A DNA stretch of 64,000 nucleotides from Undaria pinnatifida (lineage: Eukaryota > Sar > Phaeophyceae > Laminariales > Alariaceae): positions 2,837,501 through 2,901,500 of the forward strand of contig JABAKD010000019.1 in assembly GCA_012845835.1 (NCBI GenBank), given 5' to 3'. Positions 22,531 through 34,100 of the stretch are shown here, in pieces. Position 1 is the first letter of the stretch; the number at the start of each line of letters is the position of its first letter. The position numbers and the translations under genes were made by a program. The notes under the pieces were generated by a model. That model made no database searches and was not told where the DNA came from. It worked only from the letters and a program-made list of their open reading frames with translations.

Positions 22531-23095
22531 ATTCTTGGATTTCTTATTGTTTGGGAGAGAGGGTGCGTTCTACGCTAACTTCAGTATAACGGCTAAATGA
22601 AAAAATGATACCTCAGAGCTCTATCGGAGCACCAGCAGGCGACAGTGGTGCAGGCCCATCTGGCGCAAGCGGCTACTCTCTGACTCTGTTGCTGCTTTTG
22701 GTGTATATTTGGGTTTCGCGACGGTTTGACACGCTGCACGCTCCAACAGCATATATATGGCTAATTCTACGATAGCCCCCCGCCAAACCAGTGATTTTGT
22801 TTATCGAACGTTTCATGGCTGCTCGGCACGAGGAAAGATGTTATGAAAAAAATAACTCCATGCATTTTCTTGTTTGTAGCAAAGGACCGTCGGACGATGA
22901 CGTCGGGGTGGCAAGGAGCACCGTATTTCAGGAGATAAGGGCGGGATCTGGTTTCAAAAACGGAGATTTCGTTGAAGAAAAGTTGGGGGGTCTACCGTAG
23001 TAAGACTCGCATATATATATATATTATCTACGAATTAACACCCGAATTTTCCGAATCGAGTATGAACTTACTTACGGCTGAGAACGGGCTTTCAA

Positions 23096-23146
23096 CTGCT
23101 GCTGCTGTTGCTGTTGCTGCTACCGCTGTTGCTGCTGCTACTGTTG
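23096..23146. repeat. CTG/TTG trinucleotide repeat
   Basis: Run of CTG, TTG and CTA triplets ending 'gctgctactgttg'. Confidence 0.8.
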
Positions 23147-23546
23147 TGTGGGCAGCGAAAAAGGTGCCAGGTGTACAGGTATTGGTATGCTTATTTATTT
23201 TCGAACTACCATGATAGACTAGTTTTAAAGCGAACTACACAGCCTCTCGCATTATTATTAACAGTAGAATCATATACATATACAGTAGTTAGTGTGAAAC
23301 TGGGGGTACCCCCCCCCCGCTACCGAAGCCTTGCGCCACAGGTGAGAAGTTGACATCAAACAAGACAGAAAATTATGTCCCAAGCAAAAAAGACGCTGCT
23401 AAGGCTTGTCCTTGGGTGGGGAACTGCAGTAGTAGTTAGTTGTAGTCGGTATTATACCACACCTCGGCCCGTCATCGTACCGTATAACATACACGGTCTT
23501 CTTTGTGGTTTGTGGACACAATTTCCCCCCCGGGATCATGGTGTGA

Positions 23547-23727
23547 ACACAATTATTTTGCCTGCATTGAGACTATTATTATTATTATCATTATTACATA
23601 CCGGTACCAGGCATTTGGGCACCAGTATGCGACTAAAGTGACCACACAATGATTCTGCCTGCATCGACTATTATTTCGTATTGCATACCGGTATACCAGG
23701 CCCCCGGGCACCAGTTTGCGACTAAGA
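23547..23727. repeat. ~90-bp tandem duplication
   Basis: Two degenerate units both contain 'acacaat.att.tgcctgcat', 'cataccggta', 'ccaggc', 'gggcaccagt' and 'tgcgactaa'. Confidence 0.75.
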
Positions 23728-23769
23728 AAAGGACCAAAAATCGCATCAGAAAACCTCAAAAATAATTTT

Positions 23770-23870
23770 ATTATTATTATAAAAAATGAAAATACACTCC
23801 AGCTGTGAGATCGAAGATTTCGTCGAAACTCATCTTTGCAAGCTGTGTGTGATACTCCGATTATGTACGA
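23770..23870. repeat. Dispersed repeat family R1, short copy
   Basis: Contains 'acactccagctgtgagatcg' and 'catctttgcaagctgtgtgt', as in 21310-21390. Confidence 0.8.
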
Positions 23871-23970
23871 ATCGTACAAGGTTCCCCGTCGGGGTGTAAC
23901 TGGCTTGAAATACCGGGCGTGTCGCAAGTTGAAAACGGAGAACACCTGTCAGAGGCGTTCCTGTGATACA

Positions 23971-24018
23971 TGAGCTAGTATGACGTCAGTAGTCTGAGCT
24001 AGTATGACGTCAGTAGTC
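23971..24018. repeat. Perfect 24-bp direct duplication containing TGACGTCA
   Basis: 'tgagctagtatgacgtcagt' plus 'agtc' is present at 23971-23994 and again at 23995-24018. TGACGTCA is the palindromic CRE/bZIP site; any regulatory role is unproven. Confidence 0.85.
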
Positions 24019-24212
24019 TTTAAAACTAACTATCAATAAAGGAAATGTAGTTCAATATAATTGTCATGTAGTTCGCCACCGCGAGAGCAACCGCGGGCAG
24101 AGAACACCCACCAACCAGTCAGTCCAAACCAGCTACAACACTCGTATTACATTTGCGTCCCGGCATTAATCGTGTAGATACTAATAATATCGTACTTTGG
24201 TACCATTTTAAC

Positions 24213-24426
24213 CAGGCATTTTCACGGGTCACGAACCGACCCGCGGATAATGTCCGCGGATCATGTCAGAGTGGGTTATCAAAATCTCGCGGGTCGAGTG
24301 GGATCGGGTTCAAAAGGAGGTGTTTGAAATATCACGGGGACGAACCAGGTCGGGTCGGGAGGCTCTTCCAAATCTCGCGGGTGGGGACGGGTCACCCTGA
24401 CTCGATCTGACCCGTGAAGAGCCCTG
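24213..24426. mobile_element. hAT-type MITE
   Basis: 214 bp with terminal inverted repeats CAGGCATTTTCACGGGTC (left) and CAGGGCTCTTCACGGGTC (right, read inwards). It is flanked by near-identical 8-bp sequences, ATTTTAAC at 24205-24212 and ATTTTAAG at 24427-24434. CAGG ends plus 8-bp duplications are the hAT hallmark. The interior has further GGGTCGGGT/ACCCGCG inverted motifs and no coding capacity. Confidence 0.85.
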
Positions 24427-24434
24427 ATTTTAAG

Positions 24435-26200
24435 CCTAAAGGGTCTTGTTTCCAAGGCTGCGGTAGGAGAGGCCGCTCATTTTTCACTACCAGGGTTCAG
24501 CCACTCGCACCCAGAGTCGTTCTACGGTAGCCCCCCCAACGTTTCTTTTTAACGAAATCGGCGGTTTCAAAACCAGCTCCCGGTCGTATCTCCTGAAATG
24601 CGGTGTCCCTCGACACCCCGAAGTCGTCGATCGATAGACCTTTTTGCACACAAGAAAATATATGGACACTTTTCTTTCAATATTATAGTATCCATTCCTG
24701 GTGTCGAGCAGGCATGAAACGTCCGTTAACGAAAATCGCTGGTTTTGGAGGGGGGCTATCGAGGAATCGGTCACCAGTGACTCCGTACTTCACCCTGACA
24801 AAAACGTCACTTTTAGGCGATTTGCTTGGCGCAGCGTGGCTCACCACTCCATATGGCTCATTCATTTTGCGAAATTAATGCAGCACTCGAAAGCTTCAGG
24901 ACGCGAAGGAACAGGGAAGCTGCTCGCGCGAGTGACCCCGGGCTCCGCTGAAGAAAAAAAATGCACGAACTTGACCCCCCCCTTCCTGTCTATCCCGGGA
25001 GCACTCGGACATTTCACGGGCCCGGGATAAGCAGCCCGCGTGACGTCGTAAACTGTCTTTTTTACTGCAGTTTTTTTTTTGTTGCCTGCGGGCACTTTTG
25101 CTTCGACGGCGGCCCTTACTCGGCCGCCGGCGAATCCCCTTTGTACATGCTGCCTTCAATGCCTTCCCTGCATCGTCCGTTCGTATCATACGCATTATAT
25201 ACACAGCCATTCGTTGTGACCATGATTCTCCGGGACCGACATTTTTTTTTCTCCTCCCAGCGGATTGGGAAAAATAAAGCTTAAGCTTATCACGCTTCCG
25301 CGTACTTTCATGCACGTCGTGTAATCCAGCGCTAGCTGGCGTGTTCTTCGGTTCCCACTAAAGCGATAGTGCGAGATCTATCCCTACCGGCGGTCTCCGT
25401 TACTACTTCGGCAGCGCAGGCTGCCATTGTATACGGATGCGTGAGTATATCGACCCGACCTGAACCCTGGGGATCAGTTGCGGTGGAGATAGCCACCCGG
25501 GACGGTATAATTCCGGGTCAGTGTGGGACTCGCGCAAGCTCACCCACTAACAAAACCCCCAGCCATGAGAAAACAGCCTAACGCCGGACTTGGTACAGTT
25601 ACGGTCCATCCTACCCATTCGGGCGTTGGTCCTACACAAGCACCAAATAAAAAACACGATACACCAACCGCAGATTAAAGCACGTCTATTCTCCTTGCTG
25701 TTTCTCCTTCCCGCATAAAGATGGTAACTGTGCACTCAATCATCCTTCCTGCTGTCCACAACTCCAGACAAACAACAACAAAAAACCCAAGAAAAAAAAA
25801 ATCCAACCCTAAGATCACCGCACCAATCACGAAAAAAAAAAATGTTTTAAACTTTAACCGTCGACAAAAACAAACGGATCTTCCTATCGCTCCGCTACCA
25901 CCGCCATACCTCCCCCCCCCCTTGATTTCCTCGGTCGGGATCGAACAACGCCCTGCATACAATACGAACTCCTCCGCACTTTAACTCATTTACCACTTCA
26001 CCCCATGGAGGGGACAGACTGCTTCGAATCAGAGAGGGGTGCTACGGCGGTGGTGAACCGAAACTGGGTATGTGAGGCTTCATACTTGACGAGCTCTGTC
26101 TCTCTTGAGGCATCCAACATCTTCCTTGGAAGGCAAAAACGGCAGCGCAGACCGATGAGCACTCCCTATTGATAGGTAGACAATAGCATCATATGGACAA
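24435..26200. other. No gene recognised; second copy of the 60-255 repeat at ~24775-24945
   Basis: The segment 24775-24945 is related to 60-255. A block near 24530-24570 ('ctacggtagccccccca', 'acgaaatcggcggtttc') resembles 22770-22815. A 55-codon frame from 26005 has reasonable composition but no recognisable motif. The rest gives no signal. Confidence 0.5.
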
Positions 26201-26210
26201 AACAAGAATA

Positions 26211-26440
26211 TCGATGATTGATGACATCCCGACCATTTTGGGTAAAGAAGCCGCGTCATTCTCGATTCAGTTTGGTCTTAACAGTGATTATTGATGGCAT
26301 CCCGACCATTTTGGTTAAAGAAGCCGCGTCATGCGTCATATCGATTCAGTTTGGTCTTAACAGTGATTATTGATGACATCCCGACCATTTTGGGTAAAGG
26401 AGCCGCGTCATTCTCGATTCAGTTTGGTCTTAAAAAGGAC
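26211..26440. repeat. ~73-79-bp tandem repeat, three copies
   Basis: 'catcccgaccattttgg' recurs at about 26225, 26298 and 26377, each followed by 'cagtttggtctta'. The middle unit has a 6-base insertion. Confidence 0.85.
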
Positions 26441-26640
26441 TGCGACGTAACCCTGTTGTCCCAGCACACGTACAACTGGGGGAACAACGTGCTTGCAATG
26501 TAGAGAGTAGGACAAAGTTGGTATTAACAGTAGTAGAATGGGTAAGCCCAACCTTAGCCTAGACGGGGACGGGGGAGGGGCGCAGAGTACAGATATGCCA
26601 GGTATAATTAATGCGGTAACCCCCCCCCCCCAACCCACGG

Positions 26641-26775
26641 CGCTCTGCGCTTGATGCAAGCAATGTCTGCCTGGTTGGTGAAAACCCGACGTCCTCCGTC
26701 CCGGCAAGGTAGGGATGCGAGGGTCAATTGTCATACGGCTACGGCCATGCACAAGCTGAGTACACCCCCCCCACC
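26641..26775. repeat. C-tailed dispersed repeat family R2, partial copy
   Basis: Carries 'gcaagcaatgtctgcctgg', 'tccgtcccggca', 'tagggatgcgagggt' and 'ggccatgcacaa', and ends in a C-rich run. The same block is at 38800-38935 and 61040-61165 (same strand) and reversed at 28230-28380. Confidence 0.85.
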
Positions 26776-27391
26776 CCCCTCCCCTTGTCCTGAAACGGTG
26801 ATAGACAATACCATGCGAACAGAACGTCGAGGCTTGAAAAGCCCCGAATCCCCCAGCCCCGTGCACCAGACATCTTGTATGTACAAAGAAAAACGTAAAT
26901 AAATACCTGGTAGTCCAAGTGGGAGCTCCAAACCAAATCGGCAATCTATCCCTATCACCAAATTTCAGGCAAGGGCTTCAAAACAAACATACTACAGCAG
27001 CCCTAGTTCGACGCTACAGGTCGATGGACATCATCTTCCGTGTAGCAGTCATCCCTAAACACCCTGCCAAGTAAAACCAACCCGCTCTATAAAAAGAAGG
27101 CAACGCCAACGCCCTCTCGTCGTTGCGTGTTCGAATAAATACCGCTATCGAATATGCCGCTGCTGCCACCCACCGGGTCATACCATCATCATCAGATCGA
27201 CTCTCAGACACAGCCGGCGCATGTATACTTCCCACAAGCAAAACAAACAACGGCCTGAAAAAACTCAGCTGTCCGCGCCGACGACAGCCTTCCATACCTA
27301 GCCAACCCCAGCTGGTCGTCACAACTACCACCCCCCCCTTCCATCGCCAACATCACCCAGAAGTATGACTAGCCGATACCGCAAAACTCTC

Positions 27392-27916
27392 TCACATAAC
27401 AAACTCCACCATCCCTCCCACCACCACCAAATGTAGCCCCCCCCCCCCCCCCCCCCCCCCCCTGCTCCGTCTCGAAAAGGATGCGTGGTCAATGGTCAAA
27501 ATGACTAAGGCAAGCAACAAATGAGTATCCCCCCCTCCCCCCCCCGCCCTCCCCCCCCTCCCCCCCCCCTCCCCCCCCCCTTCCCCCCCTCCGCGTGGCG
27601 CCCTGTTCCCAGTTGACACTATGACTCCGCAGTGACGTAACGCCTGCCTGGTCGGTGAAAACGGCACTGAAATGACGCAAGGGTCAATCGACCTACAGAT
27701 TACGGCCATGCACGACACGATGATTACCCCCCCCCCCCCCCCCCCCGCGCCCCCCCTTATTGCCAACCTATATACTAGTGTTTCGGGCAGCAGTGCTTTT
27801 CCTGAGGCCGCCCACCGCCGTTTCAAAAGGGATGCGTGGTCAATGGTCAAAAGACTAAGGCAAGCAACAAATGAGTACCCCCTGCCCCCCCCCCCGCTCC
27901 CCCCGGTATTGGAAAC
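27392..27916. repeat. Homopolymer C tracts with repeats and a copy of the exon 11 edge
   Basis: Includes a C run of about 26 bases near 27437-27462 and others near 27535-27590 and 27730. Two copies of 'ggatgcgtggtcaatggtca'/'gcaagcaacaaatgagta' lie at ~27480-27527 and ~27828-27878. A decayed copy of the last 45 bases of exon 11 of the UBX gene is at ~27765-27810. Confidence 0.7.
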
Positions 27917-28148
27917 CTACATCCTAATGTTCAGGGCAGCGGTGCTTCTCCTGAGGCCGTCCACAGCGGACCCAGCGCTCGCCCCAGCCCCTTCCTGAGC
28001 AGCGCGGGTGCCCGTGAGGATCAAAGAGCGCAGCTTGGCAAGGCAGGATAGCCGCGCGACCCCGTTGCCGGTAACCCTCGTGCCTCTCAAAGTCAAGGTG
28101 GTCAGCCCGGGCAGGGAAGCTAAGACGTCCATCGTGTCGTCATCCACG
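27917..28148 (-). CDS. UBX-LRR gene, exon 11: last leucine-rich repeats
   Basis: Phase-2 entry makes AA|C (Asn). Reads VDDDTMDVLASLPGLTTLTL and LAKLRSLILTGTR, then a non-LRR tail to TAG at 27917-27919. GTAGGT overlaps the stop, so a further exon is possible, but I found no LRR coding below 27.9 kb. Confidence 0.75.
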
Positions 28149-31100
28149 CTGAGCGGAGTTTGTACGCAAAGTTGGGGGTGGTACAGGAGGCGGTTGGGGG
28201 GGCGGCAGGGAAGGGCGGGCGGGGGGGGGGTGAACTCAGTTTGTGCATGGCCGTAGTCGTATGATCATAGACCCTCGCATCCCTACTATGCCGGGACGGA
28301 GCACGTCGAGTTTTTACCAACCAGGCAGACATTGCTGGCACCAAGCGCGAAGCGCCGTGAGATGTTCGGCGAGTCGCATGAAGGGTGAACTGCATCCTTC
28401 CAAGAGCCGCTCGTAAGACGGACTTCGGCACCTTGCGCCTACTTTCTTGCTTATGGATGACTGCGCCAATGAGTTACTTTGTTTTCTGGTGTGGCCACTC
28501 CAGAGACAACAATGGGTATTACAATGTAACTGCCTCGTGGATGCCTTACCATGTTCACACAGGGGGGGGGTAGAGAGAAGTCGGCGTTCGTTTGGGTTTT
28601 AACGGAGTTGGAGGCGGTATAGCATGACCAGCCGTCCCGTGTGAAGTAGTAGATGAATCCCGTCCCTACTACCATATCATTAATAAGTCAACGATGCTGG
28701 TGCGAATCCTCCCTAGTGCATACTCGTGCTCGTAGGGACTTTTTTCTTGCGTAAATGCTTGACAAGCGGAAAAAAGCGCTAGAGCGTGAGTTAGAAAAAT
28801 TCGATGAAAATCGACGGTCGACATACTATACTTACTTTGTATAGGCGAGACTTAGGTCAGCCAGCGCCGATCCGAGCTGCGCCAGACCCGAGGCCCTTGA
28901 CACGCTAGTCCCGTTAAGGTTGAGGACTCGAAGGGAGTGGCAGCTCGAGCAGACGGCGGAGAGAGCGGCATCGTCGAAGGCGGGAACCATTGCCAGGGAC
29001 AGGGACTGCAGGTTCACCAGCCGGGAGATGCCTGCGATAAGCGATTGAAAATAAACAAGTTGCACATTAAAAAAAAATACACTTATATACCGGCAACAGT
29101 TCACAAAAAATTGTAAAAATAATGATCAACAATTCGCCCATTAGTAAATTCCAATCAACCATTTTTGCAATTAACAATGAACAATTTTGCGATTAAAACC
29201 AATAATTCGCAGCCACCAACAAATACTTGGCAGCAGCAGCAGCAGTAGAAACAAAACGCAGCAAGACGACCAAAAGGAACAACACGCGCGACGGTGAGGA
29301 GCTGGAGGGGAGGTACCAGTTTTAGTGCAAGGGGTCAGTCAGGCAAGGATTATCCGTTGGCTCTTATATACCTCGTAGCATAATTGCACCAAATACCAAA
29401 AGGTTGCTACACAAAACGCCTCATTTTGAGCAACCTCAAAAACATCTCCATTGCATTTTTTGGTAGTCTGTACCTAACAACCAAAAGTCGTTACAACACA
29501 CGCCTCCTTCTGCGCGAAACCCAACAATAAGCCCACCCGATTTTCAAGTAGTCTCTACTGCACCTTACCTAACTCCCAAAAACACTACATGAAATGCCTC
29601 CTTACGGAGCAAGTCTAAAAAACAATAACATTCTATATTCAAGTAGTCTGTACCGGGCTAACAAGGCTAACAAAATACACTACAAAAAACGCCTCTTCTT
29701 GGTTGAACCTCACCTGACAACACAGCTGACGTCACCCCGACCCCCTTGCACCCTTCCAGATCAAGACGGGTCAGGCTCGTCATCGCCGACAGCCCCCTCA
29801 GTCCAAGCGCAGACACCCCCCTCCCTTTCTCCGGAAGACAAAGCAACTTAAGCCTCACACATCCCGCCCCCCCTCTCCCGGGGTTTCCACTACACGCGGC
29901 GATTCGCACCAAAATTTCCTCGGTGGCTGACGTGCCGGACACGTCAAAATCGGTCAAGGATGTCCCTACGGGCGATTCCATGATGCGCGCGAGCCCCTCA
30001 TTGGTCACTCTGACGCAACCTGCCACCGATAGGACGCTAAGACGCGACCGTAGTCCCCCCCCCACCCCAGCCCCCACCCCAACCCCCATACCGCCACGCC
30101 CGCCTCTGCCTGCCCTGAGGGCACCGCTCCCGCCTAGCACATGCCCAGACCCTGGCGGGGCGGCAGCGGGGGGCATAGCCCGCCCATCGGCAGCAGCTGC
30201 GTTGAGGACAGCAGGGCTAAGACCAACCGGGCATAAACAGAGGGCGTCCAACCCGTCGTCAGATAGTTCCGGTAGTCCTTCAAGCCGGAGAGACTCCAGC
30301 CGACCCCCGGGTCCCACGAGGGAGGATAGGTGGGCTACCCCCGCGTCCGTAACGCCGACACAGCCTGTAAGGTCCAGGTGAATCAGGGACGGCGCCCCCC
30401 TTGATAGGCTGAGGATGCCTAGATCTGCCACCTGGGACGACAGTACATGAAGGGTGGTTTCATGCGGATGCGACAGGCAATATGTTTTTGGGGGGAGGAG
30501 GGGATGGGGGATGGGGTGGTGGGTTATAGGGGGAGGAAGATGCAAGGGTGGGTAGGGGGGCAGGGGGGGGGGGGGGGGGGTAGGGGTTAGAGGGGAGAAG
30601 GGTGCCTAAGTCTTCCACCTGATTCATGACGGTACACTAGGCCGGTAGTGTTTATGCGGATATCTCAGAACTTATTTGGCGGTGGGGGGGGGGGGGGGGG
30701 GTACTCATTAGTTGCTTGCCTTAGTCATTTGACCATTGAACACGCTTCCCTTTCGAGACGGAGCACCGTTCCTACTCCTAAGAGAGACACCTCCAACATA
30801 TGGGCGCTCGATACTTAATTTCAATACAACACAAAATACTACGGGCGGGCGGGGGGGGGGGGGGGGCGGGGGCATAGTGCGCAATAACAGTATCTATTTT
30901 GACTATTTCGTTCAAGCTGGGCCAAGGGGAATAAAAAAAATGCCTCATGTGTAGGATAGGGGAGAAGGGAAGAAACTGTTGACCACTGCTTGTCCAGAAG
31001 GTCGTCGCGGGTAAAACCTCCCACTACTAATAGTCGAGCTGGAAAAGAAAAAAAAAGCGACGGAACAAAGCAAAAGAAAAAGAAAAAAATGACGCTCGTA

Positions 31101-34100
31101 GATTGAACCCGCAAACGGAAAAAATGGCGACCAAAAGCGACGATTACACCACCGGCCACGCACAAACCAGGCCGAGCTGCCGAGGTAGAGAAAGTGTCCG
31201 AACTGCGACGTGAGCTGTATGAAGCACGCGCATCACCAAGGTCGCCCTTTCCCAGACTGTTGACATCATCGCAGTCCTCTTAGTTTCGGGCGAAACGTAC
31301 GGGCCCCAAAGACGGTTATAACATAAACTCGCGCTGGTTAATATTTCTACCGGCCGTCAACTTGTCTGCCTTTGGGCAAGCAGAAAAGTCGGCAACGATC
31401 CACTTTTAACTGCTTTCTTTTTCGGGGGGTTCTGGTCATCGGACGGATCGCGTCACGACACATTCTACGAATAGCAATAGTGCTAATAGCACCACGGTAA
31501 AGGCGGCTACAGTGTCATTTTTCACTTTTTTTTTCTGGTACTTACCACATGAGGAGCTCGACTCATACCTCGCCCCTAAAGAGTTATATTTAGTTATTTT
31601 TTCATAAACTGACACGAAAGCGCAACCCTGATTCTCAAAATCACGGCGAAAAATAGAAAAACTCATACTAGAAAAACCAGAATGACAATTCCGGCGATTT
31701 TGTTCAAAATATTTATAGGTTAAGGAGCCCTAATATACAGAAAACATGATATTTTCGTAAAATACCTCTTTCCATGTAGCACAAGTCGGAAAAGGATATT
31801 CGGGCAAGCGACGCTGGAAAGCGGCCGCTGTTTTCGTGGCGCCTTCATAAACTAGAAACCCGCTTTGCTCGCAATAACAAAGGGAGGACAAGGGACATTT
31901 GGAGATTCGGGGCACGCGAGGAGTGGAAAGCAGCCCCTACAAACAGTTTTGGCGTCGTCGTGAAGTTAGAGCCTCGTTTGGTAATCAAAAAGGGCGGGAA
32001 AGGGCACGGACATCCAACAAGAATGGTCCTCTCTTACCTTGGTGCACCCTCTCAGTACAAGGGTTTCCAATGCTGGGAGCTTGGCCAGGGCTTTGAGCCA
32101 TCCATTGGTGGCCTGCAAGGCAAAAAGTTCGTTGTTTTCGTGTCATGAAACAGCGGTTGAATCGCGTGGAACGCGATGTGGTGGCACTATTATCTCGTCG
32201 ATTCCTCTCGTTTATGCTACCCGTGACTAGGGTTTATCTAAAAAAAACTGCTTAAGATGTACCTATTCCATTACAACAACCACATGTAATGGCAGTTTAG
32301 ATGTAATAGTTGCCAGTTCTGCTATAATAGTAACCCTCCGTTGGCATCGCACGTGTGGAGCATCTCCCTATGCTGTACCCACACATGAAAGTAGAAATCA
32401 TGGAACCATGTTGCGCCGGTGAAAACATCACGAATGCAGACATGTCCAGAAACCCATACAAAAACTACTGCATGTATTGCCAGGTATATAGAACCATGCG
32501 CCAACTACTGGTGTCAAATGCCGCGCTTCCTCCTTCACCTTGCACCCGGCAACACCGACGCTGACTAGGGCTCTCGGCTTCACTAGTACAACAACTACTA
32601 CTTAACACTATGTACCAGGGTAGTATGATAACCTCATGTCTATCTGACCACAAAAAAACATGGAACCATACGGCGTCACTACGAAGTGTTTCCAAGTCAG
32701 CCACAAAATTATGGAACCGTGAGCTACTAGAGCTGAGGGAAAAAAACGTTTTCTCCTTTACCTTGCACCCAGTGACGTCGAGGCTGACCAGGGCTCTCAG
32801 CCCCACAAGCGTCTCGATCCCCTCCTGGGTGATCATGTCGTCGTGGGCTAGGGACAGCGACGTAAGCGAAACCTGCGCCGACCGAACACAGAACACGTTC
32901 AAACGACAAAAAAAAACACACCTGTGGATTGATCGTGATCTAGATAATCTACAGCGGACAGATCATGATATAGATCATCTGCAGCGGACAGATCATGATC
33001 TAGATCATTTACGGCGGACAGATCGTGATATAGATCATCTACAGCGGACAGATTATGATCTAGATCATCTACAGCGGACAGATCATGATGTAGGTCATCT
33101 ACAGCGGACAGATCATGATGTAGATCATCTGCAGCGGACAGATCATGTTCTAGATCATCTACAGCGGAAAGGTCATGATCTAGAAAATAATCTACAGCGG
33201 ATATATCGTGATATAGATCATCTACAAGCGGACAGATCATGATATAGATGCCGGTCGCCCCGGTGGCGTATCAGGTTATCCTCGAGCCTGGTATAGGTCA
33301 GTTTCGTGAGTTCGAATCCCCCCGAGTGCATACTCGTATAAATTCGTGGGGATTTTTTCTTGGGCCCAAATTGACGTGCGGAAAGCGCAAGAGCGTGAGT
33401 TAGCAACACTCAATGAAAAATCGACGAGGAGTGGAAATGCTGAACCCTATGCGATAAAAATGGAAGGCAAGAACCGGGGGGGAGAAGGGACGACACCTGT
33501 GACCACGGCTTGTCCAGAAGCTGGAAAGTAGATGTGTGTAAATATATATATAATAATAGATTATCTACAGCGGACAGGTCATGGTCTAGTTCATCTACAA
33601 GTGGATAGATCATGATCTAAATCCTCTACAGCGGACGGATAATGTATCTTACCGTTATGAGATGATGTGCATGATCTGCAAAGAGAGTTACAGATTCAAT
33701 TCTCGAAAAGTTTGCTAGAGAGTGCAGATCTTACGGCCCCCACCCCGTAACATGACATACAGATCTTTCCTGAAATATCTAGATCGTCAGGTGGACATTT
33801 ATTGGTCTGTCCGGCGTGTGAAAACATTGGAACACATGCGCAAAACAGAGTGTCCATTATCCCCTCCATGAAAGGAACCCAAGTCTTAGCCTTGTCGTGA
33901 TCTGGTACAATAGCACGGCCCCCACCCCGTAACATGACATACAGATCTTTCCTGAAATATCTAGATCGTCAGGTGAACATTTATTGGTCTGTCCGGCGTG
34001 TGAAAACATTGGAACACATGCGCAAAACAGAGTGTCCATTATCCCCTCCATGAAAGGAACCCAAGTCTTAGCCTTGTCGTGATCTGGTACAATAGCCCTT

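Noticed and set aside
20075-22578. Multiple frames with FGKFGT/VSSVRHQ repeats
   Set aside because: These are the 41-bp minisatellite read in all frames.
22605-22775. 56-codon frame with one hydrophobic segment (SLTLLLLLVYIW)
   Set aside because: Short, no homology I recognise, inside repeat-rich DNA. Possible but unsupported.
26005-26172. 55-codon frame starting MEGTDCFESERG
   Set aside because: Composition is acceptable but nothing else supports it.
32899-33240. 113-codon acidic repeat protein on the minus strand
   Set aside because: It is a 30-bp array whose period happens to be a multiple of three, lying within an intron.
33250-33322. Functional tRNA gene
   Set aside because: A and B boxes are present but the cloverleaf does not form and related copies are SINE-like.
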